From assembly GCF_016756615.1 (NCBI RefSeq), contig NZ_AP023262.1, positions 4,961,501 through 5,025,500 of the forward strand: 64,000 bases of DNA. Reading direction: 5' to 3'. Shown one piece after another: positions 9,953 through 18,408 of the stretch; within the stretch, counting starts at the first letter, position 1, and each line of letters begins with the position of its first letter. Below the pieces are notes generated by a model that was not told where the DNA came from, made no database searches, and saw nothing but the letters and a program-made list of their open reading frames with translations. The position numbers and the translations under genes were made by a program. Source of the DNA: Mesorhizobium sp. L-8-3 (GTDB taxonomy: Bacteria; Pseudomonadota; Alphaproteobacteria; Rhizobiales; Rhizobiaceae).

Positions 9953-11910
9953 TGCGATTGATCCCCGCTCTCTTCGCGCTGTTCCTCGCCGTCCTCGATG
10001 CGCGCGCCGGACAGCCGCTGATCTATCTCGACGATCCGGGACTGATGGCTCGGCTCGAGGCCAAAGGCTATGGCTTCGCCGCGGTTTTCGGCAACGGGGC
10101 CGCCGCCGACCTCGAGACGCTTTATCGCGAGGCCCCGGCCTATCGGCAGATCGTCGACGCAATCGCGGCCGACGTCGGCGACCTGCGCGCCGAGATGAAA
10201 CGAGGCGGCCGGGAACTTCACGAAGTTACTGACGGCAATGTGGGGCGCGTCATCGACATGCGCTGGCTCAAGGCAGCCGCCTCGCGCTTCCGGCTCGTCG
10301 GTGTCGTCAACCGGCTCGACCGCCGCGATTTCGCGGCCCTGCGTGCGGAGCAAGGCTGCGGCGAGGTGCGCTTCATCTATCGGCTGGCTTACGCCTTCAA
10401 GCGGAAGGGCCGGCTGATCGCTTCGCGGCTGCCCTTCAACTTCAACGCGGTACACACGACGCGGCCGGACGCCGACGGCGGCTGCACCGGCGTGGCCGGT
10501 CGATGGAGCCCGATGATCGACGAAAGCGTCGATGCCGGCTGGCTCGCCGGAGGCCCCCTCGATCGGGATGGCCTCGCATTCAAACAGTTGGAACTCAATG
10601 CCCAGGTGGTGCGCTTCCCATCCGGCCAGGAAACGGAGTTCGGCGGCCAGGCCGCCTATCTCATGCGGATCTTCGGCATCGAAGGCGGCACCGCAACCGA
10701 AAGGCCGTTGGAGAACACGCCCGATGCAGAGAGACTTATTGGCGACGCCGCACTGAAAGCGCGGCTCGCCGCATGGCTGCGCGGCAATCTCGCGGCGATC
10801 GACCTCGGCGTCTATGACATGCCGGACGAGTTCCTGGCGCGCAAGGCGATCTCCTACTCGACCTTCGGCAGCGTCCGTTTGGCAAACCGTCCTTTCACGC
10901 CGCTGTTCGGGCCTGAGGACTTTTCCGGCCTGGACTTCTCAGGGCTCCGCCTGCTGCGTTCGCCGGAAGCTCTGGTCGAACGGCTGGACAATGGATCCTG
11001 CCAGGGATGCCATCAGGCAGGCTCCACCGCAGGCTTCCACTTCATCGGACTCGACGACGAGACGACGTCGCCGCTGAACCGCATAGAGGTCGGGATATCA
11101 CCGCATCTGCGCGCCGAACTGCCGCGCCGTCAGGCCTATGTCGCGGCCGTTGCCAGGGAGCGCGAGCCCGACAGGTTCCGGCCCCTGTCCCTTGCGCCGC
11201 CGGCTGATTGGAACGGTGCGGTCGAATACCGGCCGGCAGGGATCGCCATGCCGTGCATGATGCCAGAGCAGGCGGGCCGGTTCGGCCAGGTCTGGCAATG
11301 CGCGGACGGTACCGTCTGCACGCCGGTGGCTTCCGCCTCGGGGGTCGGGGTGAAGCTTGCCCAATGCCTCTTGCCCTCCGGCGACAAGAGCGGCGCCATG
11401 TTCTCCGGCCATCCCTGCCTCGCCGGAACCATCGCTTCCGAAACGAAAGCGCCCTTCAACGACCGCATGACGATATCGGGGCAGTTCGCGGCCTTCGACA
11501 AGTACATCTCGCGGACCGGCTATACCTGCCGCCCGCCCGAGATCGGCGTGCCCGCGGGCCTCGCCTATCGCGGCTGCGACGAAAGGGACCGAAACTTTGC
11601 CGGCTTCAGACCCGGAAAGTCGATGCCGAACGAGATCTGCGGGCTGGTCGGCGGCAAGCGTTTCGATCTCTGCGTCGCGACCAATGATGTCGACCAATGC
11701 CTCGGCGGCGCCGTCAATCGCGGCAACAGGCAGGCATGCTCGGCCGACCATCACTGCCGCGAGGATTACATGTGTCAGTCGTTGCCGGCCGGTACGCCAG
11801 GCGCCGCGAAGGTCAAGGACATAGGCTTCTGCTCGCCGACATATTTCATCTTCCAGATGCGCATCGACAACCACGCGACGCCGTGGCGGAGCGAGGTCCG
11901 CCAGGAATAG
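9952..11910 (+). CDS. Secreted 652-residue protein with CxxCH motif, unknown function
   Basis: Not recognised as a named family. The N-terminus is a signal peptide (MRLIPALFALFLAVLDARA-GQP), so the protein is exported. A single CQGCH motif at residues 350-354 fits covalent c-type haem attachment, which would put it in the periplasm with a redox role. The region after residue 420 is rich in cysteines (about fifteen), suggesting several disulfides, with repeated short units such as PCMMPEQ, CTPVA and CLAGT. The start overlaps the stop of the NAD(P)HX repair gene, so they are probably co-transcribed. A convergent dinB ends 46 bases downstream. Confidence 0.7.
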   Translation: MRLIPALFALFLAVLDARAGQPLIYLDDPGLMARLEAKGYGFAAVFGNGAAADLETLYREAPAYRQIVDAIAADVGDLRAEMKRGGRELHEVTDGNVGRVIDMRWLKAAASRFRLVGVVNRLDRRDFAALRAEQGCGEVRFIYRLAYAFKRKGRLIASRLPFNFNAVHTTRPDADGGCTGVAGRWSPMIDESVDAGWLAGGPLDRDGLAFKQLELNAQVVRFPSGQETEFGGQAAYLMRIFGIEGGTATERPLENTPDAERLIGDAALKARLAAWLRGNLAAIDLGVYDMPDEFLARKAISYSTFGSVRLANRPFTPLFGPEDFSGLDFSGLRLLRSPEALVERLDNGSCQGCHQAGSTAGFHFIGLDDETTSPLNRIEVGISPHLRAELPRRQAYVAAVAREREPDRFRPLSLAPPADWNGAVEYRPAGIAMPCMMPEQAGRFGQVWQCADGTVCTPVASASGVGVKLAQCLLPSGDKSGAMFSGHPCLAGTIASETKAPFNDRMTISGQFAAFDKYISRTGYTCRPPEIGVPAGLAYRGCDERDRNFAGFRPGKSMPNEICGLVGGKRFDLCVATNDVDQCLGGAVNRGNRQACSADHHCREDYMCQSLPAGTPGAAKVKDIGFCSPTYFIFQMRIDNHATPWRSEVRQE

Positions 11911-11956
11911 ACGGCAACGCGCCGGCGCGCGGAAAGGCCCTGCCGAAGGCTGGATA

Positions 11957-13273
11957 TCACTCGTCCGGAAGATCAGGTGGATGGGCCTTGCCGCCCTTGC
12001 CGAATGTGTAGCCGGTTTCGACGGCCTTCTTGCCGAACTTCTCCCGGAGGCTGTCGATCGCCCCCTCGGCCATGGCGCGCTTGCGCGACCGGACGTCCAC
12101 GAGATCGGGCGGATCGGCTCGGTCGGCATCGGTCAGATCGCTGACCCCGATGCCGAGCAGGCGATAGCGTGTGCCGTCGGTTTCCTTGTTCAGGAGCTGA
12201 AGGCCGGTCTGGAAGATCCGGTCGGCGAGTCGGGTCGGATCGCCGAGCTGGCGGTTGCGGGTGCGGAGCTTGAAGTCCTGGGTCTTCAGCTTGAGCACGA
12301 CCGTGCGCCCGGCGATGCCGCCCTTCTTCAGCCGCGAGGAGACCTTTTCCGAAAGCGCGCGTAGCACCGGCACGAGATCTTCCGAAGAGGCGAGATCGGT
12401 GTCGAAGGTGGTTTCCGCCGAAACGCTCTTGGCCTCCTGGTCGGCATGGACGCCGCGATGGTCCTGGCCGCGCGACAGATGATAGAGCCGGTCGCCCATG
12501 GTGCCATAGCGGCGTATCAGTTCCCCGCGCTCCATCTTCTGCAACTGGCCGACCAGGCGGATGCCGTCGCGTTCCAGCGTCGCGGCGAACACCTTGCCGA
12601 CGCCCCAGATCAGCGTCACCGGCTGGTCCGACAGGAAACCCATCGCCTCGGACTCGCCGATCACGGCAAAGCCGCGCGGCTTGCGGATGTCTGAGGCGAC
12701 TTTGGCGAGGAACTTGCAATAGGAGAGCCCGACCGACACGCTGATGCCGATCTCCCGTTCCACGTCGAGGGCGAACTTGCCGAGCACCAGCGCCGGCGGG
12801 CGGCCATGCAGCTTCTCGGTTCCGGCGAGGTCGAGGAACGCCTCGTCGATCGACAGCGGCTCGACCAGCGGGGTGAGCGCCTGCATCATGGCACGGATCT
12901 CGCGGCCGACACGCACATATTTTTCCATGTCGGGCCGCAGGACCACGGCTTCCGGACAGGCTTCGAGTGCCTTGAACATAGGCATGGCCGAGCGCACGCC
13001 ATGAATGCGGGCAATGTAGCAGGCGGTCGACACGACACCGCGCTTGCCGCCGCCGATGATCAGCGGCTTGTCCTTGAGCTCGGGATTGTCGCGTTTCTCG
13101 ACCGCCGCATAGAAGGCGTCGCAGTCGATATGCGCGATGTTCAGCCCATAGAGTTCGGCATGGCGGAGCAGGCGCGGGCTGCCGCAGCGTGTGCAGCGAT
13201 GCGTCTCCCCAGGCTGCAGGGCCAGGCAGTCGCGGCAAAAACCATGCTCGGGATTGTTGACAGCAGCTGCCAT
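11957..13273 (-). CDS. dinB: DNA polymerase IV
   Basis: A 438-residue Y-family translesion polymerase. The catalytic carboxylates are visible in [17 protein letters not shown] and [12 protein letters not shown]. The N-terminus carries a rhizobial extension with two cysteine pairs (CRDC and CTRC, within about residues 13-35), a likely zinc knuckle ahead of the polymerase core. The start is uncertain: ATG 13273 and ATG 13285 are both possible, and neither has a clear ribosome-binding site. A LexA-type box overlaps this start region, so SOS induction is expected. The gene is divergent from a GNAT gene. Confidence 0.92.
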   Translation of the reverse strand: MAAAVNNPEHGFCRDCLALQPGETHRCTRCGSPRLLRHAELYGLNIAHIDCDAFYAAVEKRDNPELKDKPLIIGGGKRGVVSTACYIARIHGVRSAMPMFKALEACPEAVVLRPDMEKYVRVGREIRAMMQALTPLVEPLSIDEAFLDLAGTEKLHGRPPALVLGKFALDVEREIGISVSVGLSYCKFLAKVASDIRKPRGFAVIGESEAMGFLSDQPVTLIWGVGKVFAATLERDGIRLVGQLQKMERGELIRRYGTMGDRLYHLSRGQDHRGVHADQEAKSVSAETTFDTDLASSEDLVPVLRALSEKVSSRLKKGGIAGRTVVLKLKTQDFKLRTRNRQLGDPTRLADRIFQTGLQLLNKETDGTRYRLLGIGVSDLTDADRADPPDLVDVRSRKRAMAEGAIDSLREKFGKKAVETGYTFGKGGKAHPPDLPDE

Positions 13274-13279
13274 TGTTGA

Positions 13280-13294
13280 GAACATAGAGGGAAC
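13280..13294 (-). promoter_or_regulatory. LexA (SOS) box at dinB
   Basis: On the minus strand GTTC-CCTCTAT-GTTC is an exact match to the alphaproteobacterial LexA site GTTC-N7-GTTC. It sits directly at the 5' end of dinB, a typical SOS gene. An eight-base motif can occur by chance once in a window of this size, but the placement makes a real operator likely. It could also affect the divergent GNAT gene. Confidence 0.72.
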
Positions 13295-13351
13295 ATCCCG
13301 AATGATACGCGACCGCGCCGAGCCGGGCAACGGCCAGCGAGGAAGAGAGCC

Positions 13352-13924
13352 ATGACTGTTGTCAAACCGCTGACGCCGGATCTGTGGCCGGCATTCGAAG
13401 ACCTGTTCGGCAAGCAGGGCGCCTGCTACGGCTGCTGGTGTACCCATTTCAGGCTACCGCCCGCGGTCCGCCGCGACAATGATCGCGGCCGCAACAAGGA
13501 TTTCATCAAGGCGCGCATCGAGGCCGGGCCGCCGCCCGGCTTGCTGGCGTTTGACGGCGACGTTGCCGCTGGCTGGATGCAGATCGGGCCGCGCGCCGAC
13601 GTTCCCGAATGGAACAATGCGGGGCGCGTCTCGGCGCCGCTGGAAGAGGGGCACGCGACAGATCCTTCGGTCTGGGCGATCTCCTGCTTCTTCGTGCGAA
13701 CGAAGGCGCGCGGCAGCGGTCTTACGCACCGTTTGGTTGCCGCCGGCATCGACTTTGCCCGCGACGGCGGCGCACGCCTGCTGGAGGCCTGCCCGATGGA
13801 CCATTCGAAGGATTCGCGCTCGGTCGGCCTGTTCGTCGGCTCCACGCGCGTCTTCGAGAAGGCCGGCTTCCTGCCCGCCGCGAGCCGGAAACCTGGCAGG
13901 CCGCTAATGCGGCTCGTGCTGTGA
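13352..13924 (+). CDS. GNAT-family N-acetyltransferase
   Basis: A 190-residue GNAT-fold protein. It shows the central strand [29 protein letters not shown] (residues about 109-137), whose RGSG turn corresponds to the acetyl-CoA pyrophosphate loop, and a late FEKAGF motif typical of GNAT strand 6. A cysteine-rich N-terminal segment CYGCWC (near residue 30) is characteristic of a subgroup of uncharacterised members. GAGGAAGAG lies before the ATG. The acceptor substrate is unknown. Confidence 0.82.
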   Translation: MTVVKPLTPDLWPAFEDLFGKQGACYGCWCTHFRLPPAVRRDNDRGRNKDFIKARIEAGPPPGLLAFDGDVAAGWMQIGPRADVPEWNNAGRVSAPLEEGHATDPSVWAISCFFVRTKARGSGLTHRLVAAGIDFARDGGARLLEACPMDHSKDSRSVGLFVGSTRVFEKAGFLPAASRKPGRPLMRLVL

Positions 13925-13963
13925 TGGCGTATAAAGGCTCGCTGAATGCGCCCTGAGGGCCCG

Positions 13964-14617
13964 TCAGATGCCGAGCGCCTGGGCGATTCTGGGACCGGCG
14001 TCGCGCCAGCCTTCGACCACGATCGCTCCCTCAGGCGGCGGAGGCAAAAGCGCGCGCAGCGAATTGTCGGCCATCAGATGGAAGAGATACGCGTCGGCGA
14101 CCGATTCCTGCGCCGAGGCGAGGTTCGTCGGCTGGTCGTCGACAAAGGCGACGGGGCGTCGCCCGGCGCCGCGCAGGGCGGCGATCGCCGGCCCCTTCGC
14201 CATTTCGGTGGTTAGCAGCGGATAGGCCAGGCCGAGCGCATCCAGATGGGCGCGGCGCGCTTGGCGATGGCGATGCGGCATGGCCGTCAGAAGCACGACC
14301 TCGGCGCTGCCGGACAGGCCGGCGATGGCCTCGGCAGCACCCTCGATCACTGTCTGCCAATCAGCCTGCGCCTGGAAGAAGGCATCGATCAGGGTAGAGA
14401 CCTCCGCCTGTTCGGGAATGCGGCCGCTGGCCCGTTCGGCGATGTTGCCGGTCAGCCGGAACGAGGCGAGCTTCAGTTCGAAGCCCCGTGTTTCGAGATA
14501 AAGCGGAAAGGGCCGGACGAACTCAAGCAGCACGTCGTCGACGTCGAGCACGAGGAGCGGACGGTCGTCGAGCGACAGCTCGGCGATCTGGCGGGCGGTT
14601 TCTGGGTCGTCACTCAT
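13964..14617 (-). CDS. HAD-superfamily hydrolase
   Basis: A 217-residue HAD-fold protein. Motif I is LLVLDVDDVLLEF (residues about 21-33, nucleophile Asp), motif II is VVLLTAMPH (about 107), the catalytic lysine is in EMAKGPA, and motif III is AFVDDQPTN. The set is complete, so a phosphatase-type activity is likely, with substrate unknown. The start overlaps the stop of the upstream DUF3572 gene (ATGA), so the two are coupled. It converges with the GNAT gene, leaving 39 bases. Confidence 0.78.
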   Translation of the reverse strand: MSDDPETARQIAELSLDDRPLLVLDVDDVLLEFVRPFPLYLETRGFELKLASFRLTGNIAERASGRIPEQAEVSTLIDAFFQAQADWQTVIEGAAEAIAGLSGSAEVVLLTAMPHRHRQARRAHLDALGLAYPLLTTEMAKGPAIAALRGAGRRPVAFVDDQPTNLASAQESVADAYLFHLMADNSLRALLPPPPEGAIVVEGWRDAGPRIAQALGI

Positions 14618-14922
14618 GTCGAAGTCTCGTAGCGCTCGTCGCCGTTCGGAAGTAAGCGTCGCGCCGCCATCACCTGCGCGGGGTCGTGCCCGCTCGCCTC
14701 GGCGAAACGCATCAGCGTCGGCTCATGCGCAAGCACGAAGTCGAGCACGCCCGCCAGGAATCCCGGCTCGCCGGCGGCGGCGCGGATCTGTTGGGGGTCG
14801 ATCCCCGTGACCGCCAGGAAACGCCCCATCAGTTCGGCGTCCGACGCCACGAAGCCCAGCGCGGCGATCGCTGTTGCCTCGGCGTCATGACGTGTTACTT
14901 TCCGGCTTGTCACAGGCGGCAT
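14614..14922 (-). CDS. DUF3572 family protein
   Basis: A small, mostly helical protein of about 102 residues matching the alphaproteobacterial DUF3572 family (core AIAALGFVASDAELMGRFL, then EPGFLAGVLDFVLAHEP). Function unknown. The start is set at ATG 14922, where family similarity begins; no clear ribosome-binding site is present, and an open extension reaches 15027. From memory, the gene commonly stands back to back with divK in rhizobia, as here. Confidence 0.78.
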   Translation of the reverse strand: MPPVTSRKVTRHDAEATAIAALGFVASDAELMGRFLAVTGIDPQQIRAAAGEPGFLAGVLDFVLAHEPTLMRFAEASGHDPAQVMAARRLLPNGDERYETST

Positions 14923-15159
14923 CGGTTGGACGGTGTGGAAGTCTCCATGCCGCAAGTAGCGTTTCGTTCGCGTTGCCGCAAGCATGTCACAGGGTCGCGG
15001 GCCGAAGGGAAGGCCGGTGAGGGGCACGAAGGATTACCGTTTCGTCAATCATCTCGCGCTATTGTCGAGACTGGGATTCGTGCTCCGTTGCGGGGGAGCA
15101 CGCGGCAAGCGACGCGGTGTGACGGTTAGGATTGCCGCAGCCGGGCAGGGCGAAAAGTG

Positions 15160-15531
15160 ATGCCGAAGAAGGTTATGATCGTCGAGGACAACGAGCTCAA
15201 CATGAAGCTCTTCCGCGACCTTATCGAGGCGAGCGGATACGAGACGGTTCGTACGCGCAACGGGCTGGAGGTGCTGGAGCTTGCCCGCACCCATCGTCCA
15301 GATCTCATCCTGATGGACATTCAACTGCCTGAGGTTTCGGGGCTGGACGTTACCAAATGGCTGAAGGAAGACAGCGATCTGCATGTCATCCCTGTCATCG
15401 CCGTCACCGCTTTTGCCATGAAGGGGGACGAGGAGCGCATCCGCCAGGGCGGGTGCGAGGCCTATATATCGAAGCCGATCTCCGTACCGCGCTTCATCGA
15501 GACCATCAAATCCTATCTGGGCGACGCATGA
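15160..15531 (+). CDS. divK: Single-domain response regulator DivK
   Basis: A 123-residue receiver domain without an output domain. It starts [20 protein letters not shown], typical of DivK, with the acidic pair at the N-terminal strand, phospho-acceptor Asp in [10 protein letters not shown] (about residue 53), Thr in VTAFAM and Lys in YISKPI. In alphaproteobacteria DivK controls the CtrA cell-cycle cascade through PleC/DivJ and DivL. A GTG three bases upstream is also possible, but the family starts at this ATG. It lies 31 bases before pleD in the same operon. Confidence 0.95.
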   Translation: MPKKVMIVEDNELNMKLFRDLIEASGYETVRTRNGLEVLELARTHRPDLILMDIQLPEVSGLDVTKWLKEDSDLHVIPVIAVTAFAMKGDEERIRQGGCEAYISKPISVPRFIETIKSYLGDA

Positions 15532-15562
15532 TGCGCCCCGCCACTTTCGCCCGGAGCCGTGC

Positions 15563-16936
15563 ATGACCGCCCGCATCCTCGTCGTTGACGACGTGCCCGC
15601 CAATGTGAAGCTGCTGGAGGTCCGGCTGCTGGCGGAGTATTTCGATGTGCTGACTGCAACCAGCGGGCGGGAGGCGCTCGAGATCTGTGAGGGCGGCAAG
15701 GTCGACGTGGTGCTCCTCGATGTCATGATGCCCGGGATGGACGGCTTCGAGGTATGCCGCCGGCTCAAGGACGACCCTTCGACGGCCCATATTCCCGTGG
15801 TGATGATCACAGCGCTTGGCCAGACCGCCGACCGCGTGCGCGGATTGGAGGCCGGCGCCGACGATTTCCTCACCAAGCCGGTCAACGACCTGCAACTGAT
15901 GACGCGGGTCAAGAGCCTGGTGCGCCTCAAGATGCTGACGGACGAGCTGCGCCTGCGCGCCGCCACCACGCGCAATATCGGCATCGAGGAGATGCTGAGC
16001 CGGCGCGGCGTGGCCGACGACTCCCGGCCGAAGGTGCTCCTGATCGACGAGCGCGAGGCTTCGTGCCGGCAGATCGAGGCTATGCTGGCGCAGACCATGA
16101 CGCTCGACGTGGCGACCGACCCGCAGGCCGGTTTCTTCAAGGCGGCGGAAGCCGGCTATGAATGCGTCATCGTGTCGACCGTTTTCTCCGAATTCGATCC
16201 GCTGCGTCTCTGCTCGCAGCTGCGCTCGCTCGACCGCACGCGTTTCGTGCCGATCGTGCTGATCGCGGAGGAGGGCGAGGAGGCCAGGGTCATCCGCGGT
16301 CTGGAGCTCGGCATCAACGACTATCTGGTGCGGCCGATCGATCAGCAGGAACTGATCGCACGGCTGCGGACCCAGGTGCGGCGCAAGCGCTACAACGACC
16401 AGCTCCGGGCGAGCGTCACCCATACGATCGAGATGGCCGTGACGGACGCGCTGACCGGGCTGCACAATCGCCGTTATCTCGACAACCATCTGGAGACCCT
16501 GTTCAACCGCGCGGTGACGCGCGAGCGGCCGCTGTCGGTGATGATCACGGATCTCGACCGCTTCAAGACGGTCAACGACACCTATGGCCATGACGGCGGG
16601 GACGACGTGCTGCGCGAATTCGCCAAGCGGCTGCGACGTAACGTGCGGGGGATCGACCTTGCCTGTCGCTATGGCGGCGAGGAGTTCCTTGTCGTGCTGC
16701 CCGACACGGAGGGACATGACGCCGAGAGGGTGGCCGAACGAATCCGCGCCGAGATCGAGCGCACACCTTTCATCGTCGGTCGGGAAGGGATTTCCGTCAG
16801 CATCACCATCAGCGTCGGCGTCTCCTGCGTGAAGTATCCGCCTGACAGCGTCGAGGCTCTGATCAAGCGTGCCGACGTGGCGCTCTACGAGGCCAAGAGG
16901 GGCGGGCGCAACCGCGTGGTCGCCAAGGCGGCCTGA
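15563..16936 (+). CDS. pleD: Response regulator / diguanylate cyclase PleD
   Basis: A 457-residue protein with the PleD order: receiver 1 (residues 1-120, phospho-acceptor in VVLLDVMMPGMDG), receiver-like adaptor 2 (about 150-270) and a GGDEF domain (about 290-455) with the active-site signature GGEEF. An RxxD inhibitory site (RGID) lies five residues before it, so product inhibition by c-di-GMP is expected. The enzyme makes c-di-GMP from two GTP and acts in polar development and motility control downstream of the DivK/DivJ/PleC system. It is encoded directly after divK. Confidence 0.96.
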   Translation: MTARILVVDDVPANVKLLEVRLLAEYFDVLTATSGREALEICEGGKVDVVLLDVMMPGMDGFEVCRRLKDDPSTAHIPVVMITALGQTADRVRGLEAGADDFLTKPVNDLQLMTRVKSLVRLKMLTDELRLRAATTRNIGIEEMLSRRGVADDSRPKVLLIDEREASCRQIEAMLAQTMTLDVATDPQAGFFKAAEAGYECVIVSTVFSEFDPLRLCSQLRSLDRTRFVPIVLIAEEGEEARVIRGLELGINDYLVRPIDQQELIARLRTQVRRKRYNDQLRASVTHTIEMAVTDALTGLHNRRYLDNHLETLFNRAVTRERPLSVMITDLDRFKTVNDTYGHDGGDDVLREFAKRLRRNVRGIDLACRYGGEEFLVVLPDTEGHDAERVAERIRAEIERTPFIVGREGISVSITISVGVSCVKYPPDSVEALIKRADVALYEAKRGGRNRVVAKAA

Positions 16937-17476
16937 CCGGGAGCGCAGAGTCGCGACCTCGATTCGGGTCCGGATGTCGAGCGCCGTTTACCTTAATCGC
17001 AGCGATTCGCTGGCGGTTGGTTAAGAAACGGTTGATTTTCAAGCGCTCTTGCGCAAATGTCATTTTCAAGAAAGACGACAGGCCGGGTGCGAGGGCGAAA
17101 TCCGGTCCGTTGTTCGACACCCCATGATGCTCAGGTCCGCCGCATCTCCTGGGTCCGTGGGGTCGGCCGGCCGGCGCTGGCGCATAGTGGCCTCCTCGTA
17201 CCGCTGCCAGACTGCCGACCGGCCCCCTTCGGGGTTGCGGCAATTCATCGCTTCAGCTCGAACGCTGCCAGGGTTTCGCTACCCAAAGGGGTCTTGAGGG
17301 GCTGATCTCGCTGACGAATTCTTCGATGGTCACGCGTCGGCGGTCGATTGCTCGCGGACCCGTGTCGTCGCGACAGAAGAAGACTGGGTATTTCTGGCAG
17401 GTCGGTTTGACTATGGTGACACGATCACGGTGACAGTGCGCGCTGTATTCGCGGTTCCTACGGCGCTTGGCATCCG
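16937..17476. other. Intergenic region between pleD and the transposase remnant
   Basis: About 540 bases without a supported gene. A short C-rich/G-rich hairpin near 17219-17235 lacks a T-run. Small open frames on both strands look random. The stretch probably includes DNA brought or rearranged with the adjacent RAYT remnant, since in related rhizobia pleD is followed closely by the sRNA/rpmG region. Confidence 0.5.
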
Positions 17477-17760
17477 GTGACGGCTCGCATCGCACGCATC
17501 GTCGTTGCCGGTCTGTCGCATCATGTCACCCAACGCGGCAACGGCCGCGCAAGGGTGTTCTTGTCAGATGGCGACTACACGCCTTGTCGCGACCTGCTGG
17601 TGGTGCATTGCGCCGCTGTCTGCGTGGCGATCCGGGGCCGGTGCCTCATGCCGAACCATGTGCATCTGATCTTCACGCCGGTGGACAGCGATGGCCTGCG
17701 CCGCGCTTTGCGCGAAGGTGCACCGCACTACGCCGGCATCATCTACGCGCGGCACAAGAG
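17477..17760 (+). mobile_element. Truncated REP-associated tyrosine transposase (RAYT, IS200-like fold)
   Basis: The frame starting GTG at 17477 reads ARIARIVVAGLSHHVTQRGNGR and later CLMPNHVHLIF, the opening and the HUH (H-x-H) metal site of REP-associated/IS200-type Y1 transposases. Similarity stops after YARHK, near 17757. The second half with the catalytic tyrosine and the usual WQGRF-type segment is missing; the frame instead runs antisense through the adjacent sRNA and stops at 17920. It is therefore an inactive remnant. No target-site duplications or REP hairpins were recognised around it. Confidence 0.72.
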
Positions 17761-17775
17761 CGCGGTCACGCCAAC

Positions 17776-17899
17776 GAAAAAGCCCGCTGCCGGGAGGAGG
17801 TGGCAGCGGGCTCTGATTTCAAATGCAGTGCGGGAGGAGGTGCACCGCATTCGCTGTGCCGGCATCGCATCTGGGAGGAGTAGATGGCCGACACCCAGA
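17776..17899 (-). ncRNA. Anti-Shine-Dalgarno hairpin sRNA (alpha-r14 / MmgR-NfeR1-like)
   Basis: On the minus strand three CTCCTCCC motifs lie in about 110 bases. Two fill the loops of strong hairpins: a ten-base-pair stem at 17822-17831 / 17842-17851 and an eleven-base-pair stem at 17781-17791 / 17802-17812, both with loop ACCTCCTCCC. The third (17873-17881) is near the 5' end. The last hairpin ends in TTTTT, an intrinsic terminator. This is the architecture of the rhizobial alpha-r14 sRNAs, which pair with ribosome-binding sites through exposed anti-SD loops; MmgR of Sinorhizobium affects polyhydroxybutyrate granules and phasins. The 5' end is inferred from a -10-like TCTAGG at 17906-17911. 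Confidence 0.8.
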
Positions 17900-17905
17900 C
17901 ACTTA

Positions 17906-17935
17906 CCTAGACCGAACTGATTCTGCAATGCACAA
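17906..17935 (-). promoter_or_regulatory. sRNA promoter with overlapping TGC-N3-GCA palindrome
   Basis: Minus strand: TTGTGC (-35, 17930-17935), 18-base spacer, TCTAGG (-10, 17906-17911). The palindrome TTCTGCAATGCACAA (plus strand, 17921-17935) overlaps the -35 and spacer. It contains TGC-N3-GCA, the core reported for PhaR-type regulators, and differs at one base from the palindrome in the phasin promoter at 55653. Confidence 0.6.
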
Positions 17936-18083
17936 AAATTTTATCGCAAGTGCGAAATAGACCTTTCGATCCGCCGTCACACACCGGATTCAACACGCCA
18001 TATCGTCATTTTCGGCAACAAGTCCGGTTATGGTTGTCGTTATGCTGGAATGCGGTGACGATAATAGAAACGATAGCTTCAGA

Positions 18084-18111
18084 TGAAAAAACGCCGCCCG
18101 ATGGGCGGCGT
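18084..18111 (-). terminator. Rho-independent terminator of rpmG
   Basis: A nine-base-pair stem (18091-18099 with 18103-18111, three-base loop) is followed on the minus strand by a run of seven T, 28 bases past the rpmG stop. Confidence 0.88.
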
Positions 18112-18138
18112 CGATCTGCGTCGTGTCGGAAACGAGGA

Positions 18139-18306
18139 CTACTTGATCTTCGTTTCCTTGAACTCGACGTGCTTCTTGGCGATCGGGTCGTATTTGCGGA
18201 ACGACAGCTTCTCCGTCTTCGTGCGGCTGTTCTTGCTCGTCACGTAGAAGAAACCGGTGTCCGCGGTCGACAGAAGCTTGATCTTGATGTTCGCAGCCTT
18301 GGCCAT
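18139..18306 (-). CDS. rpmG: 50S ribosomal protein L33
   Basis: A 55-residue protein, [20 protein letters not shown], then [14 protein letters not shown] and the end [10 protein letters not shown], which is L33 of the large ribosomal subunit. The zinc-binding cysteines of the C+ form are absent, so this is the zinc-independent type usual in alphaproteobacteria. GGACGAG lies about eight bases before the ATG. A strong terminator follows. Confidence 0.96.
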   Translation of the reverse strand: MAKAANIKIKLLSTADTGFFYVTSKNSRTKTEKLSFRKYDPIAKKHVEFKETKIK

Positions 18307-18408
18307 GATTCTCGTCCGTTGTTTCTTGAGTTTCGTACCGCTTGAGCACGGGAACGAAACCCGGACGCGGAAAACGTGGCGCGACTGATATAGAAGGCGG
18401 CCGAAAAG

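Noticed and set aside
8626-10455. 609-codon minus-strand open frame opposite the NAD(P)HX repair gene
   Set aside because: Low-complexity Ala/Ser/Pro composition and antisense to a conserved enzyme; a GC-driven shadow.
17219-17235. CCCCC-TTC-GGGGT hairpin as a terminator for pleD
   Set aside because: Short stem and no T-run on either strand.
17253-17495. 80-codon minus-strand open frame near the RAYT remnant
   Set aside because: No recognisable family and no start signal; could be part of the rearranged DNA but cannot be supported.
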